Assembly (NCBI RefSeq): GCF_902459465.1
Contig: NC_047070.1
Span: 5,754,554-5,818,553, forward strand
Origin: Asterias rubens
Taxonomy: Eukaryota > Echinodermata > Asteroidea > Forcipulatida > Asteriidae
Direction of reading: 5' to 3'
Length of the DNA stretch: 64,000 nt
Part shown: in pieces, positions 10,476 through 22,440 of the stretch
Position numbering within the stretch: position 1 is the first letter of the stretch
How the letters are laid out: each line of letters begins with the position of its first letter
Made by a program: the position numbers and the translations under genes
The notes under the pieces: model-generated
What the model saw: the letters and a program-made list of their open reading frames with translations, nothing else
The model's database searches: none
Told to the model about the DNA's origin: nothing

Positions 10476-12205
10476 AAACAAAGAAATAAAGAATACGCTC
10501 ACGAAGCGAAAAACTCGAAACGGGAAATCAGTTTGATTCCATTGTCAAAACACTTGCCAGAGCCCAAAGTCATACAGCCTGCTGTATGCGCAAAAACTTG
10601 CTAAGCACAATGAAGTATTGCTTAATTAACATAAACAGACAACCAGCCAAGATTGCATCGCTGTGACTCGTGCCTTACTAAATGTTTGCATAGCAAAGCA
10701 ATTTGTCAAGCAGTATTTTCTGCAAATTCCAATGCGCGGTTGCCCAGAAACAAGTAAAATTGAATCCAGGTCTTAAGAGAAAAAAAGCGGCGAATGTTAC
10801 TTCTTGATATAGTCTACTGGCCGGTCCAATACTTCCGTCAAAATAATGACCGGTAATTGTGCCTGCGTCCGGGGCCATCATCGACAACCCTGGGCTCACT
10901 TGCAGATGATGTAGTTAACAAACTGTACAAGGTAACGCATTCAAATGAATTACAAAACAATAATGTGTTAAGTGCCTGGTTTAATTTGTCTTGACCGCAG
11001 GGAAGCACGGTTGGTTATAGATTAATGTTCGAGCTTATTAATACGACAACGACACTTTACAATCAAATTTGTTGACAGCATGTATATGATCTACAGGGTG
11101 TATATAAACAGGGTCACCATAATTATGCACGGTGGTTTGAGTGCATGCGCAGCACCGGCATCATTAACAACCAATCGTTAGTTTTTGCACATTGTATACT
11201 TTCCCACCATTTTCAAAACAGTTGTCACATAGTAGCCTTACAACACGCTCATTTATAGGTTTTCCGGCCTTTTATAGGAAATTGTACCCCATTCACTGAA
11301 TACAATTCAATGGTTGGCCACTATTGTTGCTGGCTTTTGTAAAATTGAATGAGTCTTGCTGCCTAATGAAAATGAATGCATATTGACCAGTGTGCTAAAC
11401 GGAACACACTGGATTATTCTTTTGGCTGCTGAAAGCATGAACAGTGCATTGATTTTCAAAACAAAATTATTGGGCCGGGTGTTGAAATGAATGATTTTTG
11501 TTGTTGTGGAAATGGTCTGGGAAAACAATTGAAAATGCAATAGGCCTAAATAAAACTGTCTCTGGCTGAACCCTGCATTTTAATCGCCACACTAACACCA
11601 TGCTAGCGACAAAACACACTGGTTATGAAAGAACGGACGGGGACAGGAGTTTGTTCACTCTACCTGCTCTTTAGTGTCATTCATTTTGATGGGAGGAACA
11701 AGATACACGGCAAGGCTCATGGTTGTCACCGTTTTGATCAATCAAAATGTAGCAGAAATGCAACTGGCGAAAGGTAAGCATCTAAGTCTTGAATCGCTAT
11801 AAATGAAAAACGAACCCGGAAATGAAAAGTAGAATTCATGTAAACAAAATTACCTAATTTCAGGTACAAAATTGCGTACAGAGTTAATGCGTTTTTTAAT
11901 GAAGTTGAAGTTTTGGCGAAATTGTCCTGAAAAATATATAATTCAATTTTAATCACGTTTTTCGAAACGCGTGCCAGTTTTTAAATTGATAAATTATGTG
12001 GGGCTCCAAAATGTCACTACAAAATCATCTAGGCCTACATTTATTGTGGGCTGATTTAGCAGATGCAAAATATAATTTGTTTAAATGATTTCAATTGCTC
12101 GTCAGATGGTTTTGCATTTGTTGTATGAATAAGTGACCTTTATTACGGGAGCTGACATATCCCACATTCAAAAACCCGAAATGTGTTCCCTTGTCTTCTC
12201 TCCAT
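10476..12205. other. Intergenic, no gene seen
   Basis: A 1.7 kb stretch without supported genes. Several short frames exist on both strands, none with a domain, splice-site pair or composition that argues for coding. Decayed repeats may be present but were not identified. Confidence 0.4.
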
Positions 12206-12228
12206 GGGGGGGGGGGGGGGGGGGGGGG
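12206..12228. repeat. Poly-G tract (23 G)
   Basis: An uninterrupted run of 23 G directly upstream of a MITE-A copy. It may be length-unstable and a site of assembly error. Confidence 0.9.
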
Positions 12229-12246
12229 AGAGAGCTAGTGCAGTGC

Positions 12247-12496
12247 TTAAAGACGCTGGACACTATTGGTAATTGTCAAGGACCAGTCTTCTCACTTGGT
12301 GTATATCAACATTATGCACAAAGTTACAAACCTGTTGAAAATTTGAACTCAATAATTGGTCGTCTAAATCTGAGGTCGGTCTCGAAATTAAACTCGTGGG
12401 AAAAATTATTTCTTTCTCGAAAACTACGTTACTTCAGAGGGAGCCTTTTCTCAAAATGTTTTACACTATCAACAGTTCTCAATTGCTCCTTACCAA
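12247..12496 (+). mobile_element. MITE-A copy, truncated by MITE-C
   Basis: It starts TTAAAGACGCTGGACACTAT and keeps CTCACTTGGTG and TTCAGAGGGAGCCTTTTCTC, but stops at TTGCTCCTTACCA, where MITE-C begins. The terminal repeat on the right is missing. Confidence 0.75.
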
Positions 12497-12863
12497 TTAA
12501 AGGAACACGTTGCCTGAGATCGGTCGAGTTGGTCTATAAAAAGCGTTTGTAACCGTTTGTTATAAAATACATGTGGGTAGAAAGATGTTGTAAAAGTAGA
12601 ATACAATGATCCACACAAATATGCCTAGAAATTGCACGGTTTTCCTTTTACCTCGTCGACTAACACGGTCGGTCATTTATGGGAGTCAAATTTCTGACTC
12701 CCATAAATGGCCGACCGTGTTAGTTCGCACAGTAAAAGGAAAACCACGCAATTTCGAGGCAAACTTGTGTGGATCATTGTATTCTACTTTTAAAACATCT
12801 TTCCAACCACGCATTTTATAAAAAACGATTACAGACGCTTTTTATAGACCAACTCGTCCGATC
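12497..12863 (+). mobile_element. MITE-C copy, long foldback
   Basis: It begins TTAAAGGAACACGTTGCCTG. The core at 12661-12722 is a near-perfect inverted repeat built on AACACGGTCGG...CCGACCGTGTTA, and the outer arms also pair (CAATGATCCACACAAAT with the TGTGTGGATCATTG side). The right terminal few bases are missing compared with the left. Two related copies lie at 46654 and 57765. Confidence 0.8.
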
Positions 12864-13812
12864 AAAATTTCAAAATCAGAATATTATTGAATTAACAAAA
12901 ACAAAAACAAAGCTGACGAGAAACTATAGCAGTAAACCTCCTTCGGTCAAATAAAAATGTTTAGCGAAGTTATTTCCAAAATTAACAGTTTAAAATAAGA
13001 ATTCTTAACAATACGTCAGCATTGGTGATTGATTTATTTAAATGACATGTTTTCATACAGGTGTCAACATATCAAAACATTAAAACGGCGTTGTTGGGAG
13101 TTTTAAACAAACATTTCAACCTACGAGACACAAACCCCTAAAGCAGTTGCCAACAACCTCATTAGAGAATTCAAGGAAGACTAAAAACCTCTCTAAACAT
13201 TTTGTTTGTTTTGGTGTCAACAGTGTCTCTAGCAACCTAGAAAGCTCGGACAGGCCTATTGTATACCATAAAATACAACTGAGTAGCATGTGAAGTGGGG
13301 TGTGTTTATCACGGTGTTTGTTTGGCGTTTGTTAGAAGCGCTTTCCAGAGGTCTGAGTGTTGTCCTTGGTGTTTGCACTGTTTTTGGTGTTGCGTTCTTC
13401 CCTTTGATAGCGCTTCAGCTGAAGGACTCTCGATTCTAAAGGTTTGTTTTCGTTTCACACGCCCATGGAGCCTTCCTCCCATTATAACACACTCAAACAT
13501 ATCAGTCCGCAACCCTCGTGGGAAATTAGAGAAAATGTTTCCTTAAGAGATTTGCCCAAACAATTAAACTGAGTGTTCTGAAGTGCCTTTCACACGCACT
13601 GTGAGATTTTAGTTTTGTTTTCTTTTATTTGTGTTTGAAACCAACTCATACGGAAACAATTGCACTAAAATGCGGCAACCAAACTCAGAAAAAGCTTTTG
13701 AACAAAAACACCGATATAAAAGTTATTTTGTTATCTTCCATGGTAAAAAAAAACAGGCAGCATGGACGTCAATCTGTCTTAAAAGATGGGCCGACATCAC
13801 TAGTAATAACAT
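12864..13812. other. Intergenic, no gene seen
   Basis: No gene supported. Reading frames of 60-98 codons on both strands between 13295 and 13927 overlap one another and show no domains. Confidence 0.4.
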
Positions 13813-14175
13813 TTACGGCGTTAGGTCCGGGCCCGCTTTAGGAAAATTTTGCATTCTAGATGCTCTGAATCTTAGGCCAATAAGAGGCATACAGAATGGA
13901 ACAGAGAATAAAGCCTTTAAAATGTGAGCAGCAGTAGAACCGTTTGGGTAAACAGCATCTTCAGGTGCGAATTTATGACACAAGTTTTAGGGGCCAAATC
14001 CGTCAAAGAATGAGCACGCGAGTGTGAAGCCTCTACGGCATGGGTCCGGGCCCGCTTAACCGTACGGGTAAACATGGCATTGTAGTTGCTCTGTGGTGCA
14101 ATCTTAGCCCAATAAGAGGCCCAATGGCAAACGAAACAGAACAAAAAGCATTCAAAATTTGAGCGGTAGAATTTG
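13813..14175 (+). repeat. Tandem duplication, about 222-bp period, diverged
   Basis: GGTCCGGGCCCGCTT at about 13826 recurs at 14045. In both copies it is followed by TCTTAG(G/C)CCAATAAGAGGC, an AACAGA motif and a (C/T)AAAAT(G/T)TGAGC motif. Two diverged copies of one unit lie side by side. No coding role is seen. Confidence 0.65.
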
Positions 14176-14604
14176 GGCCTTTTTGGAATTTGGAAATACT
14201 TGAACTTTCATTAAAACAAAATGAAATAGATGGGTATGTGTAGTTGATTGTTTGCAATGTCTGTACGCGTGGTTTGCGGGAAAAGAAAACTATTTTAGAA
14301 ACGTCTCAATTGACTATGGTGTCAAATGGAACTTAATAATAGCCTTGGCTGCGGAGTTACCTGGGTAAACAATGACCAATATCGCTCAAACTAGCCATAG
14401 AGGCCGGCAATGGCAGACAGAACGGCAATGGCAGACAGAGACAGCGTGTCACCGTAAAGTAAAAGTACAGTAACTACAAGAAAACTAAGAAGTATGGAGA
14501 TGACACGCACGTAGATACCCTGATAAGACACACGAGTTAACCGAAACTGGGGGAACATTTCCCCCCCCTCCCCCACCTCCCCTCCCCCCTTCTCCATTGT
14601 GATT
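14176..14604. other. Intergenic, no gene seen; C-rich tract
   Basis: No gene. A pyrimidine-rich run of C blocks at about 14561-14594 makes the minus strand capable of G-quadruplex formation. Confidence 0.4.
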
Positions 14605-14931
14605 GACTTCTCCAAGTGGATAATGCAGTGTTATATGTCACACCAAACCAGTAGGCATAATCACATGAATTTGTCTTACACCCAAAATATACTTGTATGT
14701 GCTTCAACGTCCTTGCTCTATGCTTCAACAGGAGAATGACATGTTATGTTAAATCTGTCCAGTAATCACCTTAATTAGTGTTCGCCCCAAGGTACTTCGT
14801 CAATGTGATTGACATAGTGCAGAAAGTGTAGTACAGACATGTCAAACCAAACCAGTGAGTACTCACATGGATAATAGTATTACATCCAAAGATAATTGTA
14901 TGTGCTTCACACAGTGCAGAATGGCATGAGT

Positions 14932-15318
14932 TTAAAGGCAGTGGACACTATTGGTAATTGTCAAAGACTAGCCTCCACAGTTGATGTATCTCAACATACG
15001 CATAAAATAACATACCTGTGAAAATTTGAGCTCAATCGGTCATCGAACTTGCGAGATAATAATGAAAGAAAAAAACACCATTGTCACACGAAGTTGTGTG
15101 CATTTAGATGCTTGATTTCGAGACCTCAAGTTCTAAATCTGAGGTCTCGAAATAAAATTTGTGGAAAATTACTTCTTTCTCGAAAACTATGGCACTTCAG
15201 AGGGAGCTGTTTCTCACAATGTTTTATACTATCAACCTCTCCCCATTACTCGTCACCAAGAAAGGTTTTATGCTAATAACTATTTTGAGTAACTACCAAT
15301 AGTTTCCACTGCCTTTAA
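14932..15318 (+). mobile_element. MITE-A copy inside the 92-bp satellite
   Basis: Complete copy: TTTAAAGGCAGTGGACACTA to TTTCCACTGCCTTTAA, with the central hairpin. Satellite sequence stops on its left and resumes after the next element, so it is younger than the array at this point. Confidence 0.9.
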
Positions 15319-15470
15319 GGGTGCGTTCGTTTAGCTTCCCTGGGTCGACCCCGGTGTCTGGCGGTTTTTTTTTTCCAGGACGAACGTGGGTAATTATCTG
15401 CACACGTTCGTCCTGGAAAAAAACCCACCACACACTGGGGTCGACCCAGGGAAGCTAAACGAACGCACCC
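15319..15470. mobile_element. 152-bp palindromic element (hAT-like ends)
   Basis: Terminal inverted repeats GGGTGCGTTCGTTTAGCTTC / GAAGCTAAACGAACGCACCC are perfect. They continue inward with CCTGGGTCGACCC and CCAGGACGAACGTG arms around a short AT loop. It abuts the right end of the MITE-A copy directly. The class is uncertain because no clear target duplication is visible. Confidence 0.75.
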
Positions 15471-16450
15471 TATGTTAAACCAAACTTGCACCTTAATTAG
15501 TGCTCACCCCAAGGTACATTTGCTGTGCTTACCCTAAGTACAGCATGTAATGAGTCTACCCGATTAAACTAAACCAGTATTCATCTGAATAAATGTTACA
15601 CCCCACGCTACTTGTATGTGCTTGACAAAGTGGAGGTCGAGAATATAATGAGTCTACCGTTTAACCGAACCAGTAGTCACCTTTAGCTTTAGTGTTTTCC
15701 CCCAACTTACTTCTTCTGTGCTTGACAAAGTAAATAATGTAAATTGTCTGCTTTTAAAACCAGTTCAGTAGTCACCCGAATTAATGTTACACCCTAAGGT
15801 ACTTATTATGTGCTTGACAAAGTAAATAATGTAAAGTGTCTGCTTTTAAAACCAATTCAGTAGTCACCCGAATTAATGTTACACCCTAAGGTACTTATTA
15901 TGTGCTTGACAAAGTAAATAATGTAAAGTGTCTGCTTTTAAAACCAATTCAGTAGTCACCCGAATTAATGTTACACCCTAAGGTACTTATTATGTGCTTG
16001 ACAAAGTAAATAATGTAAAGTGTCTGCTTTTAAAACCAATTCAGTAGTCACCCGAATTAAAGTTGCACCCTAAGGTACTTATTATATTTGCTTGACAAAG
16101 TAAGAGTTTACAGTAAAACCAAACCAGTAATCACCTTTAGTGTTCACCCAATTTACTTCTTCTGTGCTTGACAAAGTAAATAACGTAACGTGTCTGCTTT
16201 TAAAACCAGTTCAGTAGTCACCCGAATTAATGTTACACCCTAAGGTACTTATCATATGTGCTTGACAAAGTAAGAGTTTCAGTTAAACCAAACCAGTAAT
16301 CACCTTTAGTGTTCTCCAAATTTACATCTTCTGTGCTTGACAAAGTAAATAATGTATGTGGGAATATCACTTGAATCAGTGACTATAACGGCTATAGCCT
16401 CAATGTGCAATGGTGTAATCTCAATGTTCCATTTTGTGTGAGATCCACTA

Positions 16451-18600
16451 GTGCAAGTGATAGTCATTGATACAGGTGATCAGTCACTGATACAAGTAAT
16501 AGTCACTGATACAATTAGTATTCACTGATAAATTAATAGTCACTGATAGTATCAGTGATACAATTAGTATTCACTGATACAAGTAATAGTCACTGATACA
16601 AGGAATAGTCACTGATACAAGGAATAGTCACTGATACAAGTAATAGTCACTGATACAAGTAATAGTCACTGATACAAGTGATAGTCACTGATACAAGTGA
16701 TAGTCACTGATACAAGTGATAGTCACTGATACAAGTGATAGTCACTGATACAAGTGATAGTCACTGATACAAGTGATAGTCACTGATACAAGTGATAATC
16801 ACTGATACAAGTGATAGTCACTGATACAAGTGATAGTCACTGATACAAGTGATAGTCACTGATACAAGGAATAGTCACTGATACAAGTAATAGTCACTGA
16901 TACAAGTAATAGTCACTGATACAAGTAATAGTCACTGATACAAGTAATAGTCACTGATACAAGTAATATTCACTGATACAAGTAATAGTCACTGATACAA
17001 GTAATAGTCACTGATACAAGTGATAGTCACTGATACAAGTGATAGTCACTGATACAAGTGATAGTCACTGATACAAGTAATAGTCACTGATACAAGTAAT
17101 AGTCACTGATACAAGTAATAGTCACTGATACAAGTAATAGTCACTGATACAAGTAATAGTCACTGATACAAGTGATAGTCACTGATACAAGTGATAATCA
17201 CTGATACAAGTGATAGTCACTGATACAAGTAATAGTCACTGATACAAGTGATAGTCACTGATACAAGGAATAGTCACTGATACAAGTAATAGTCACTGAT
17301 ACAAGTAATAGTCACTGATACAAGTGATAGTCACTGATACAAGTGATAATCACTGATACAAGTGATAGTCACTGATACAAGTAATAGTCACTGATACAAG
17401 TGATAGTCACTGATACAAGTAATAGTCACTGATACAAGTAATAGTCACTGATACAAGTAATAGTCACTGATACAAGTAATAGTCACTGATACAAGTAATA
17501 GTCACTGATACAAGTGATAGTCACTGATACAAGTGATAATCACTGATACAAGTGATAGTCACTGATACAAGTAATAGTCACTGATACAAGTGATAGTCAC
17601 TGATACAAGTGATAGTCACTGATACAAGTGATAGTCACTGATACAAGTAATAGTCACTGATACAAGTAATAGTCACTGATACAAGTAATAGTCACTGATA
17701 CAAGTGATAGTCACTGATACAAGTGATAGTCACTGATACAAGTGATAGTCACTGATACAAGTGATAGTCACTGATACAAGTGATAGTCACTGATACAAGG
17801 AATAGTCACTGATACAAGTGATAGTCACTGATACAAGTGATAGTCACTGATACAAGTAATAGTCACTGATACAAGTGATAGTCACTGATACAAGTGATAG
17901 TCACTGATACAAGTGATAGTCACTGATACAAGTGATAGTCACTGATACAAGTAATAGTCACTGATACAAGTAATAGTCACTGATACAAGTAAACGTCACT
18001 GATACAAGTGATAGTCACTGATACAAGTGATAGTCACTGATACAAGTAATAGTCACTGATACAAGTAATAGTCAGGAATACAAGTGATAGTCACTGATAC
18101 AAGTAATAGTCACTGATACAAGGAATAGTCACTGATACAAGTAATAGTCACTGATACAAGTAATAGTCACTGATACAAGTGATAGTCACTGATACAAGTG
18201 ATAATCACTGATACAAGTGATAGTCACTGATACAAGTAATAGTCACTGCTACAAGTGATAGTCAATGCTACAAGTGATAGTCACTGATACAAGTGATAGT
18301 CACTGATACAAGTGATAGTCACTGATACAAGTGATAGTCACTGATACAAGTGATAGTCACTGATACAAGTAATAGTCACTGATACAAGTAATAGTCACTG
18401 ATACAAGTAAACGTCACTGATACAAGTGATAGTCACTGATACAAGTGATAGTCACTGATACAAGTAATAGTCACTGATACAAGTAATAGTCAGGAATACA
18501 AGTAATAGTCACTGATACAAGTAATAGTCACTGATACAAGTAATATTCACTGATACAAGTGATATTCACTGATACAACTGAATTCACTGCAGTCACTGGT
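16451..18600. repeat. 19-bp minisatellite array, about 110 units
   Basis: Unit ATAGTCACTGATACAAGTG, repeated almost without indels for 2.1 kb. Position 2 of the GTGAT block varies (GTGAT, GTAAT, GGAAT) in runs. In the GTGAT form each unit contains AGTGA-TAG-TCACT, a small hairpin. Rare variants recur at multiples of 19: GATAATCAC at 16794, 17193, 17345, 17535 and 18200; AAACGTCAC at 17991 and 18409; GTCAGGAATAC at 18071 and 18489. The last two are 418 bp (22 units) apart, showing higher-order duplication. Degenerate units reappear at 18848-18910. Confidence 0.95.
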
Positions 18601-18664
18601 TCAAGTTACACAATGATAGCATGGGGATTTTCTTCCTCCATGGTGATAGTTACTGACACTGGTG

Positions 18665-18848
18665 ATTACACTGCAAAAACTGTGGTGTTAAAATTTGACA
18701 CCATGGGTGTTGTCTCATATCAACAAAGGATGTAACAAAAAAAAAACACACTGGTGTTATTTTAACACTTTATGACGTAAACTCTGATTCTCTCTTGGTG
18801 TCTATACCACTGGTGTAAATTTTAACACCCAAGTGTGTGCAGTGTATA
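18665..18848. mobile_element. TA-flanked MITE within degenerate minisatellite edge
   Basis: TACACTGCAAAAACTGTGGT at the left and GGGTGT/GTGTGCAGTGTA at the right form inverted termini flanked by TA. The interior carries inverted GGTGTTAAAAT/ATTTTAACACC motifs. TA flanks fit a Tc1/mariner-type non-autonomous element. It splits the minisatellite, whose units resume at 18848. Confidence 0.7.
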
Positions 18849-18910
18849 GTCACTGATACAAGTATAATAGTCACTGGTACCAGTGCTAGCAACTGATTTA
18901 AGTAATGGTC

Positions 18911-19892
18911 AAAGTGTATTCATTGAGTTAATAAGTGTGTTTTGTCGTAATACATTTCACGTGTGTATTGCGCAGAACTTCGAATACAAATGGATTATAG
19001 ATTGAGAGATATACCCCCTCCCACTATTCTGCTAAAATAAACACTTGTGACACTTGCACCAAATGCTGCATTGGTTTATCGTGTAATTTTGTTGATACCC
19101 TTTCTTTGTCCAATTTCATGGTACATCTTATTTCAAAATGCTGTGCTAACTCCCCCATAAAAACTGTGTGTTTATTGGGCAAGAACAGCGCAGAATTCCG
19201 CGGTAAGTGGAGCCGTAAAAATGGACCAAGTCGCCCAATTTTATTCCAGTGTGATTACCTTAGAATTTTGCGCTAGTGGTCCGTAGAATCAAGCGCTTTT
19301 TGGGTATGCTTATGCGAAGAGTTCTACGGGCAGGAACTTCCATGAAATTGGTCCAAGACCTGTTAAGTAGTTAGATCATTATAGGCACGCATGACTTGGT
19401 GGTCGACCATCGATAAGTTGTGTAGAGTGCTATGACCACGAAAATTGGAGCGAATGGAGCACGAATTATTTATGCTCGTCTTCAGCTGACAATGCTGCTA
19501 TTAAAAAAACAGTCCCGACCGCATGTCTACTTTATAGGTCGAGTTAGTCAGTCTGCCGTGACATTATTAACGGCATATCGAGGAATCGTCCACGCTTGTT
19601 ATAATATACAAGAAACAGGCTGCGTTCAAGAGATGATTCAAGATAGATCTAGTGACAGCTGTTTTAATTGCTTCTTGGACGTGTGTCGACCCTTGTTAGA
19701 GTTTTATTGAGGGGTAGAACCAGAGTGTTTGGCATGCTATACTTGTGTATCTATTTCTCCATCTCTGGTTGAGCGGCGGATGAGTGTGTGTGTAAATCAC
19801 TTGGCGTGAAGTACGTCACACGTTGGTGTTATGTTTGGGTTGGATATCGGGTATGGTCTAATTTCTGACCGTGCATAAGACAATGACACGAG
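18911..19892. other. Intergenic, no gene seen
   Basis: A 92-codon frame at 19432-19710 (+) is the only sizeable one. It has no recognised domain and no hydrophobic signal or splice evidence, and is left uncalled. Otherwise nothing is identified. Confidence 0.35.
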
Positions 19893-20072
19893 ATTGGGCA
19901 GATCATGATTCGAAATTGGACTGTTATTAGTTGGGCATGATTCGTGATTGGGGTATTATCTAGGCAGATCATGATTCAAGATCGGACGATTAATTGGCCA
20001 GATCATGTGGCGAGGTTGGATTAGTTGGGCAGATCTTAATTCGAAATTGGATTATAAGTTGGGCAGATCATT
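19893..20072 (+). repeat. Degenerate 40-50 bp tandem repeat
   Basis: TTGGGCAGATCATGATTCG and close variants (AGGCAGATCATGATTCAAG, TTGGCCAGATCATG, TTGGGCAGATCTTAATTCG, TTGGGCAGATCATTCG) recur five to six times, separated by ATTGGA/ATCGGA and TTA-rich spacers. Confidence 0.7.
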
Positions 20073-20202
20073 CGAGAAAAGCTTGCAGAACACACTAAAA
20101 TACACAATCCTTTGTCAAACTACATGCATTGGATACATTCACCCCAAATAACAAGTCACGGGGATAAATCACTGTAGGTTTAACTCAAAAGGAATGGGAT
20201 GT

Positions 20203-20592
20203 CCCTGCGGTCACCTTTGGAAATTGCCAAAGACCAGTATTCTCACTTGGTATATCCCAACTAGCTGATCCCAACATATGCTTTCAATAACAAATCTGTG
20301 AAAAATTTGAACTCAATTGGTCATCGAAGTTGCAGGAGAATAATGACAGAACAATCTCCTTTGCACGAATGTGAATGCATTCAGATTCCTAAAAAGACTT
20401 GAGAGGCCTGAAAAGTATTTTAATGAGTGACTTTGAATAACCTCTTTCTCAAAAACTATGTTACTTCAGAGAGAGTCGTTTCTCACAATGTGTTATATTC
20501 TATCACCAGCTCTCCATTGCTTGTTACCAAGTAAGTTTGTATTCTAACAAAAAAATTTGAGTAATGGCCAAATTAGTGTCCAGTTCCTTTAA
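20203..20592 (+). mobile_element. MITE-A/B copy, diverged
   Basis: It keeps TTGCCAAAGACCAGTATTCT, CATATGCTTTCAATAACAAA, TCATCGAAGTTGCAGG, TTACTTCAGAGAGAGTCGTT and the end motif AGTGTCCAGTTCCTTTAA. The termini are heavily mutated. Confidence 0.75.
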
Positions 20593-20869
20593 ATAATGGT
20601 TTTCGTTTCAAAGTAATTGCTCAGTTGAATCATCACTCAACGATCAAGAGGAGAAGGCTTAATTCAATTTCACCAGTTTGGCATTCACTGGTCAAATAAG
20701 ATAATTTGATTTTCACATCGGCCGCAAAGTTAGTTCGGTTTCACTGAGCCGCAATATAACTAAATTGTCGTAAAAGCCAGCAGCAAGAGCTGGTCAACCA
20801 TTCTATCGAGTGTAAATGGGTAGTGGAATTGATGGTTAAAGTGTATTGAATGTTTATAAAATGAAATAG

Positions 20870-21135
20870 AATGGCCATGGAGCAACGACTAAAAACGAAT
20901 TTGAACGAGAAGAACGAAATAATGTGTGCACAAAAACTGTTCATGCATTAATACAGCCAAGCATAAATTGAGTGGACACATTGCATTACGAAATGGACCC
21001 CAAGAACACATACGAGACGTAGAGGCAGGACCAAGCAGGCGTTGGATGGACGACATCACATAGTTTGGATGCGACGCGCACAGGAAAGATCGAGGTGGAA
21101 TTATGATGAAGAGGCCTTCCTCCTGCAGTGGGGCG
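20870..21135 (+). pseudogene. Non-LTR retrotransposon RT C-terminal relic (RTE-like)
   Basis: Conceptual translation on the plus strand, with a frame change, gives KWTPRTHTRRRGRTKQ, then SRRWMDD, then RRAQERSRWNYDEEAFLLQW. These are the hallmarks of the C-terminal tail of RTE/jockey-type endonuclease-reverse transcriptase proteins (W.PR...R.RGRP..RWMDDI, then AQDR..W...EEAF..QW). The reading frame is broken by frameshifts and stops and the catalytic regions are absent, so it is a dead 5'-truncated insertion. Confidence 0.7.
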
Positions 21136-21189
21136 ACATAGCGTAGGGGTACACTTTGGGGGAGTACGACTTGTTCTGGAATGACCCGA

Positions 21190-22060
21190 GTGACGGTGGG
21201 TGAACCACATCTCTGGCAAGTGTATCGAATATACAGATACATAAATCACTTTTGAAATACCGATCACATGTGACAGTTTCGAATGAGTAAAGTGCCTGCT
21301 TAGACTATTAAAAAAACAAAAACAATTAACAAATAATAAAACAAAAGTCTGTCAAAGTATTTTCATCAAAAAGGCCGAATCCATTGGCAAGCGTATCGGA
21401 TACAGATACTGATGCAAAAAATCACTCGTGAAATACCGATCACATACTACGTGAACGTATTTGCTTAATAAATTAAACAAATTTCAACAATCCAATTTGA
21501 CAAACAATTAAATAAAAGTCTGTTGAGGTATGTGCATCAAAAACGCCGAATCCATCGATTTTGTATATATATATATATATTTTTTTGCGATTGACGGCGG
21601 GTACAAACCATTTCCTGTCAAGCGTATCGGATACGGATACAGATACCAGAAATCAATTGTGAAATACCGTTACAAAAAAAAATGCAAAAATGATTGAACG
21701 AATAAACAAAACAATTGTCAAGGTATTTTCATCAAAAATGCCAAATCCATTGACGTGTATTGCGAGTGACGGCGGGTACAAACCGTATTATCTCTGGCAA
21801 GCGTATCGGATACAGATCCATAAATCACTTGTTCGATCACATTATAACAGTTTTGTTTGAGTAAAATGCCTGCTAAATGAATTAAACAAACAGCAACAAA
21901 ATTAATAAAAGGTCGTCCGGTATTCGACCACTATCATGTAAAAAAAAAAAGTTTTAAACATATAGAAACAAAATCTTTGAAGGTATTTTCATCAAAAACG
22001 CCGAATCCATCGGCATGTATTGCGAGTGACGGCGGGAAATCTGACAAGCGTATCGGATAC
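21190..22060 (+). repeat. Diverged tandem repeat, 170-250 bp period
   Basis: CAAGCGTATCGGATACAGAT or a close variant recurs at about 21219, 21389, 21619, 21799 and 22048. Each is followed by AATCACT.GTGAAATACCGATCACAT, a TCATCAAAAACGCCGAATCCAT-type motif and TGCGAGTGACGGCGGGTACA. Five diverged units are present. A short (TA)n/T run sits at 21564-21586. Confidence 0.75.
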
Positions 22061-22061
22061 G

Positions 22062-22440
22062 GATACACATACGATAACCTTACCCGTTAATTTGGACGGC
22101 CCGCGCCATATTTTGTTTCGCGATCATATAGTTATATGTCAGGGCACTCATAGAGTTTTATGCCAATCCAAGGCCAAAGTAAAGGCAAAATCGTATGTTG
22201 TGTGTGTTCTCGTTTAATACATTGGACAATTTGTAAATAGTTTTGACGCATATACATATACGATAACCGTATTCGCTCGCGTTTGATGGGCGCGCGTCAG
22301 ATTTTGTTTCGCGATCATAGAGCTATGTATCAGGCCAACCACACAGTTATGTGTCAATCGAGGGCCAAAACATCCAGGCACATCTCGGCATTGCGAACAG
22401 ATCTAAACCCCAAAAATATTAGTAATATTCTTGTTACATT
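22062..22440 (+). repeat. Two-copy tandem duplication, about 190-bp period
   Basis: ACATACGATAACC at 22068 and ATATACGATAACCGTA at 22256 begin two copies that share TTTTGTTTCGCGATCATA, a TATG-TCAGG motif, TATG(T)..CAATC and AGGCCAAA. The reading frames inside the two copies share residues only because of the DNA duplication. Confidence 0.7.

Larger units (their letters stand above)
14605..16370 (+). repeat. 92-bp satellite array, with two inserted elements
   Basis: The landmark TTAATGTTACACCCTAAGG recurs at 15781, 15873 and 15965, with a fourth start at 16057, a 92-bp period. Central copies are almost identical. Outer copies on both sides (from about 14605, and up to about 16370) are diverged but keep GTGCTTGACAAAGT and CCAGTAGTCACC-like motifs. 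The array is interrupted at 14932-15470 by a MITE-A and a palindromic element. Confidence 0.85.

Noticed and set aside
16451..18600. Regular short repeats resembling a CRISPR array
   Set aside because: There are no distinct spacers; units are contiguous 19-bp repeats in a eukaryotic genome, so it is a minisatellite.
19432..19710. 92-codon frame on the plus strand
   Set aside because: No domain, no supporting splice or promoter signals; could be a chance frame.
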